Assembly (NCBI GenBank): GCA_913053875.1
Contig: CAJXGN010000008.1
Location: forward strand, 93,331-157,330
Length of the DNA: 64,000 nucleotides
Origin: an uncultured Agromyces sp.
GTDB lineage: Bacteria > Actinomycetota > Actinomycetes > Actinomycetales > Microbacteriaceae
Reading direction: 5' to 3'
Of the stretch, positions 61,598 to 64,000 are shown in pieces (the first letter of the stretch is position 1; every line of letters begins with the position of its first letter). A program made the translations under genes and the position numbers. The notes under the pieces were generated by a model. It saw only the letters and a list, made by a program, of their open reading frames with translations, searched no databases and was not told the origin of the DNA.

Positions 61598-61729
61598 AAA
61601 ACCGCCGCAAGCATCTGCCCCGTAACGGCTTTGTTGCAACTGCTCACAAAGTTTGAAGGCGGATGCCGGAACCCCGCCACTTTTGGCTCCGATCAGCGCG
61701 GCTCGTCGTAAACAACAATACGGGACAAA

Positions 61730-62212
61730 ATGTCTAAACACGCAGTCATTGGCACGCTCGTGCTCGTGTCGCTGGCCGTTGCCGGCTGTCAAACCACCGG
61801 GTCGGACACGGCCAAACCCCTGGCCTATGCAGCCAAGGCGGAAAAGAAGCCCTACGATGACATCATTGCCAAATATGCCGACGAATATGGCGTGCCGGAA
61901 GAACTCGCCCACGCCGTCGTCTTCACCGAGAGCCGTTATCGCGCGGATGCGCGCGGCAAGGCCGGCGAGATCGGCCTGATGCAGCTCAAGCTCGCCACCG
62001 CGCGCGGCGTCGGCTACAAGGGCTCCGCCAAGGGGCTCTACGACCCCGAGACGAACATCGCCTACGGCATGAAATATCTCGGCGGCGCCTACAAGCTGTC
62101 GGGCGGCACCACCTGCGGCACCATCCTGAAATACAATGCCGGCCATGCCGCCAAGCGCATGAACCCGGTCTCCAAGGCCTATTGCGACAAGGTCGCCGGG
62201 CTCATCAAGTAG
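61730..62212 (+). CDS. Lytic transglycosylase (SLT domain) lipoprotein
   Basis: A 160-residue protein that would cut peptidoglycan glycan strands. The signal ends in the lipobox LAVAGC (Cys20). The SLT domain has the catalytic Glu in AVVFTESRYRADARG, the motif AGEIGLMQLKLATARGVGY, and YNAGHAAKRM. Codon use and family place it in Alphaproteobacteria. The 132-base gap before it holds no recognisable gene or RNA. Confidence 0.88.
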   Translation: MSKHAVIGTLVLVSLAVAGCQTTGSDTAKPLAYAAKAEKKPYDDIIAKYADEYGVPEELAHAVVFTESRYRADARGKAGEIGLMQLKLATARGVGYKGSAKGLYDPETNIAYGMKYLGGAYKLSGGTTCGTILKYNAGHAAKRMNPVSKAYCDKVAGLIK

Positions 62213-63191
62213 CCTCTTCGATCATCCGGTTGAGGAAAGCGTCCATCTGGGCAAGGCTTTCCTCGGCCTGGGCGGTCGCGAACCCCTGGAACACGTGGCA
62301 GCCGCCGGGATAGATCCCGAGTTCGACGCCGTTGCCCGCCGCGTGCCAGCGCTGCGCCATGAACAGCGTGTCGTCGAGCAGCAGGTCCCTGGTGCCGCAG
62401 GAAAACAGCGCCGGCGGCAGCCGGTCGAGTTCGGCGTAGAGCGGCGAGACGTCCGGATCGCGCGTGCCCTCCTTGTTCTGCAGGAAATTCTCGGTGAACT
62501 TGAACACGTCGCGCGTCGACAGGATCAGCTTGTCCGGCCCCCAGTTGCGCACCGACGGCGTGCCGCCGAGATCGTAGCAGCCGGCGACGAGATTGGCCGC
62601 CTTGAACGGCCACACGCCGTGCTTGTCGCGCAGCCTGAGCAGCGTCACCGCCGACAGGTGCGCCCCTGCGGATTCTCCGCCGATGGCCAGGAAGTCGCGC
62701 GGAATGTCGTGCCCCATCGACGAGATCAGCCACAGCGCCGCCGCCTCGCAATCGTCATGCGCGGCCGGGTAGGGATGTTCCGGCGCCAGCCGGTAGTCGA
62801 CCGAAACCGTGACGAGCCCGGTGTTCTCGCAGAGCCGGCGCATCCTTTCGTCGTTTTCCGACGGCGTGCCCATCACCCAGCCGCCGCCGTGAATGTGCAG
62901 ATAGGTGCCGCGCGCCTTTCGCGTGCGCGGATGCAGCACGCGCAGCGGGATGTCGTGCCCCGGCCCGTCGGCCATGTAGATTTCGGCATGCGGGTCGGGC
63001 GGGCACAGCGGGAAGGAACCGCGGCCGGCGGCCCGTGCGGTTCGGATTTCCGGCAGCGAGTATTTCCAGATGTCCGGCGCTTTCGTCAGCCTGTCGAGAA
63101 TGTCGGCGTTGAAGGCGTTGACCTCCGGCGCGATCGCCGCATCGGTGAAAGCCTCCGCCGCGGGCCAGTTCGGTTTGCCGGAATATGTCAT
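62205..63191 (-). CDS. Alpha/beta hydrolase (hormone-sensitive-lipase family)
   Basis: A 328-residue HSL-type esterase/lipase. The oxyanion HGGGW is in LHIHGGGWVMGTPSEND, the nucleophile Ser in GGESAGAHLSA, the acid in FSCGTRDLLLDD, and the His in YPGGCHVFQGF. ATG 63191 follows AGGAAA. It converges on the transglycosylase, overlapping its stop by eight bases. The substrate is unknown. Confidence 0.88.
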   Translation of the reverse strand: MTYSGKPNWPAAEAFTDAAIAPEVNAFNADILDRLTKAPDIWKYSLPEIRTARAAGRGSFPLCPPDPHAEIYMADGPGHDIPLRVLHPRTRKARGTYLHIHGGGWVMGTPSENDERMRRLCENTGLVTVSVDYRLAPEHPYPAAHDDCEAAALWLISSMGHDIPRDFLAIGGESAGAHLSAVTLLRLRDKHGVWPFKAANLVAGCYDLGGTPSVRNWGPDKLILSTRDVFKFTENFLQNKEGTRDPDVSPLYAELDRLPPALFSCGTRDLLLDDTLFMAQRWHAAGNGVELGIYPGGCHVFQGFATAQAEESLAQMDAFLNRMIEEAT

Positions 63192-63295
63192 GGAGTTTTC
63201 CTGTCGCTCGAATGATCGGGTCGGGCGAAACCGGCGTATCACGACGTGCGGCCGCGTGCCATTCCTTGGTCGCGGGCCGCCAGTGGGAGATACCG

Positions 63296-63607
63296 ATGAC
63301 CGCGCTGCGCATTCTTCTTGCCGTTCTCGCCGCGTGTTTCGCGGGACTGATCGTCCGGGCCGTGCTGGCCGGCGATTTCTGGGCCGCCGGCGCATGGCTG
63401 ACCACCGATCCCTGGGGGATCGTGACGCTCGCCGATCTCTATCTGGGCTTTTTGCTGTCGTCCGTCGTCATTGTCGCGGCGGAACGCAACTGGCGCGCGG
63501 CGCTGTGGATCGCGCCAATCCCTTTTCTTGGCAATATCTGGACGATTGTCTGGTTTATTTTACGGTTTCCGGCTCTTTTGGCCCGTATTCATGCCCCGAA
63601 GGCCTGA
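63296..63607 (+). CDS. Small integral membrane protein (DUF1475-like)
   Basis: A 103-residue protein with three predicted membrane segments and WLTTDPWGIVTLADLYLGF, a stretch typical of DUF1475 proteins, ending RFPALLARI. The function is unknown. ATG 63296 has GGGAGA nearby. Confidence 0.7.
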   Translation: MTALRILLAVLAACFAGLIVRAVLAGDFWAAGAWLTTDPWGIVTLADLYLGFLLSSVVIVAAERNWRAALWIAPIPFLGNIWTIVWFILRFPALLARIHAPKA

Positions 63608-63703
63608 GATGAGGTTGCCTGCCTTGACAGCAGGTGTATAGCCCTCGTCATAATTGCGTCATGCCGGGAGGACGGCATGCGGACGATTCGGGGGAGTGCG
63701 TTG

Positions 63704-63883
63704 ATGGCGGTTCATATTCTGGTAGCGGATGACCATCCCCTGTTTCGGGATGCGATCAAATCCGCCATCAGTATTCCGCTCGGCGACGATTTCGAGCCGC
63801 CGGTCATCACCGAGGCGGAAGACTTCGGCTCCGCGATGATTGCGCTCAACGAAAATCCCGGCACCGATCTCGTCCTGCTCGAC
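63704..63883 (+). pseudogene. Truncated LuxR/NarL-type response regulator (receiver start)
   Basis: The first 60 residues are the N-terminal half of a receiver domain (MAVHILVADDHPLFRDAIKS with the acidic pair D9-D10, then ITEAEDFGSAMIALNENPGTDLVLLD ending at the phospho-acceptor Asp). After GAC at 63881-63883 the frame stays open, but HDELAVLRDLEAGDCGDG is unlike any receiver. GGGGGAG precedes ATG 63704; an in-frame ATG at 63677 is an alternative. The homology ends exactly where a coding stretch on the other strand begins. Confidence 0.65.
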
Positions 63884-63887
63884 CATG
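63863..63887. other. Putative chimeric junction 2 (inverted join)
   Basis: Plus-strand coding (response regulator) ends and minus-strand coding (dehydrogenase) begins in the same ~20 bases, GATCTCGTCCTGCTCGACC. Such short-homology inverted joins are typical of amplification chimeras. Confidence 0.5.
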
Positions 63888-64000
63888 ATGAACTTGCGGT
63901 CTTGCGGGATCTCGAAGCCGGCGATTGCGGCGATGGTCTGGGCGGAGACGGCAACGGTGTTGATCGTCCGCCGGCCTTCGTCGTCCCAGAGCGCCTTCTC
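63863..64000 (-). pseudogene. Fragment of an acylating/sulfoacetaldehyde-type aldehyde dehydrogenase
   Basis: Reading the minus strand from 64000, the sequence encodes KALWDDEGRRTINTVAVSAQ, then TIAAIAGFEIPQDRKFIMVE, which resembles an internal segment of CoA-acylating aldehyde dehydrogenases (EutE/sulfoacetaldehyde dehydrogenase type). It stops making sense beyond about QDEIG, where the plus-strand receiver homology ends. It is a partial gene, open to the window end; the family call is tentative. Confidence 0.45.

Noticed and set aside
61598..61729. Possible small RNA or tRNA in the gap before the transglycosylase
   Set aside because: No cloverleaf, CCA end or known RNA motif could be recognised; only a weak GGCGG...CCGCC stem is visible.
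61400..64000. Horizontally acquired island from an alphaproteobacterium
   Set aside because: No integrase, tRNA, repeats or transposase at the edge; genes are cut at both visible joins and one join is inverted, which fits an artefact better.
63704..64000. Simple frameshift in the response regulator
   Set aside because: None of the plus-strand frames resumes a receiver domain, while the minus strand gives a continuous protein-like frame.

Overview
Almost all of this window (1 to about 61.3 kb) is a chromosome segment of a very GC-rich actinobacterium. Gene content and order suggest Microbacteriaceae, close to Agromyces or Microbacterium; this is inferred from protein families, not from a marker gene. 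Genes are tightly packed with GTG/ATG starts and 1-11 base overlaps, and many promoters have a TAnnnT -10 box. The last 2.7 kb is different: lower GC at third codon positions and protein families typical of Alphaproteobacteria (Hyphomicrobiales). It begins and ends inside broken genes, so the contig is most likely chimeric there.

Layout. 0-12.7 kb: haem biosynthesis by the coproporphyrin-dependent route (hemE, hemY/cgoX, hemQ/chdC, hemH/cpfC, hemC, hemD, hemB, hemL), interrupted by three small membrane/stress-type genes, a methyltransferase and an SDR. 12.8-16.9 kb: a small conserved protein, a DUF1304 membrane protein, an aldehyde dehydrogenase coupled to L-2-hydroxyglutarate oxidase, and a flavodoxin. 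17.0-23.9 kb: a minus-strand catabolic operon (two-domain extradiol dioxygenase, semialdehyde dehydrogenase, FAH-family hydrolase, VOC protein, alpha/beta hydrolase, HbpS-like protein, zinc-less MetE-like protein, ABM monooxygenase) behind a MarR regulator. 24.1-31.2 kb: an arylsulfatase and a convergent oligopeptide-type ABC importer with a permease-ATPase fusion. 31.5-36.4 kb: a LysR regulator, a carboxymuconolactone decarboxylase-family protein, and a GH78 rhamnosidase coupled to a cupin. 36.6-41.2 kb: a second catabolic operon (amidohydrolase, ThDP enzyme, Ldh-type dehydrogenase, quinone oxidoreductase). 41.5-49.3 kb: siderophore-interacting proteins, a tautomerase, an ABC-2 exporter, and an iron-siderophore ABC importer under a near-consensus DtxR/IdeR box. 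49.5-57.3 kb: methionine/alanine transporter metPS and assorted single genes, including an ArsR-SRPBCC pair. 57.3-61.2 kb: the methylcitrate cycle prpD-prpB-prpC for propionate use.

How the parts fit. The haem block, iron uptake and siderophore reductases form an iron/haem economy. The two catabolic operons with LysR/MarR control, peptide-type uptake, sulfatase, rhamnosidase and methylcitrate genes suit a soil organism living on plant-derived aromatics and glycosides. I see no rRNA, tRNA, CRISPR array, insertion sequence or prophage.

The most notable non-gene signals are: (i) two chimeric joins near 61.33 and 63.87 kb; (ii) an over-represented octamer CGGATGCC/GGCATCCG, found in coding DNA and also head-to-head as terminator-like palindromes; (iii) a pair of intergenic elements with shared CTTTTCAGGAG inverted ends; (iv) a recurrent leaderless-start signature; and (v) a MetE-like protein that has lost all its zinc ligands inside the meta-cleavage-type operon.
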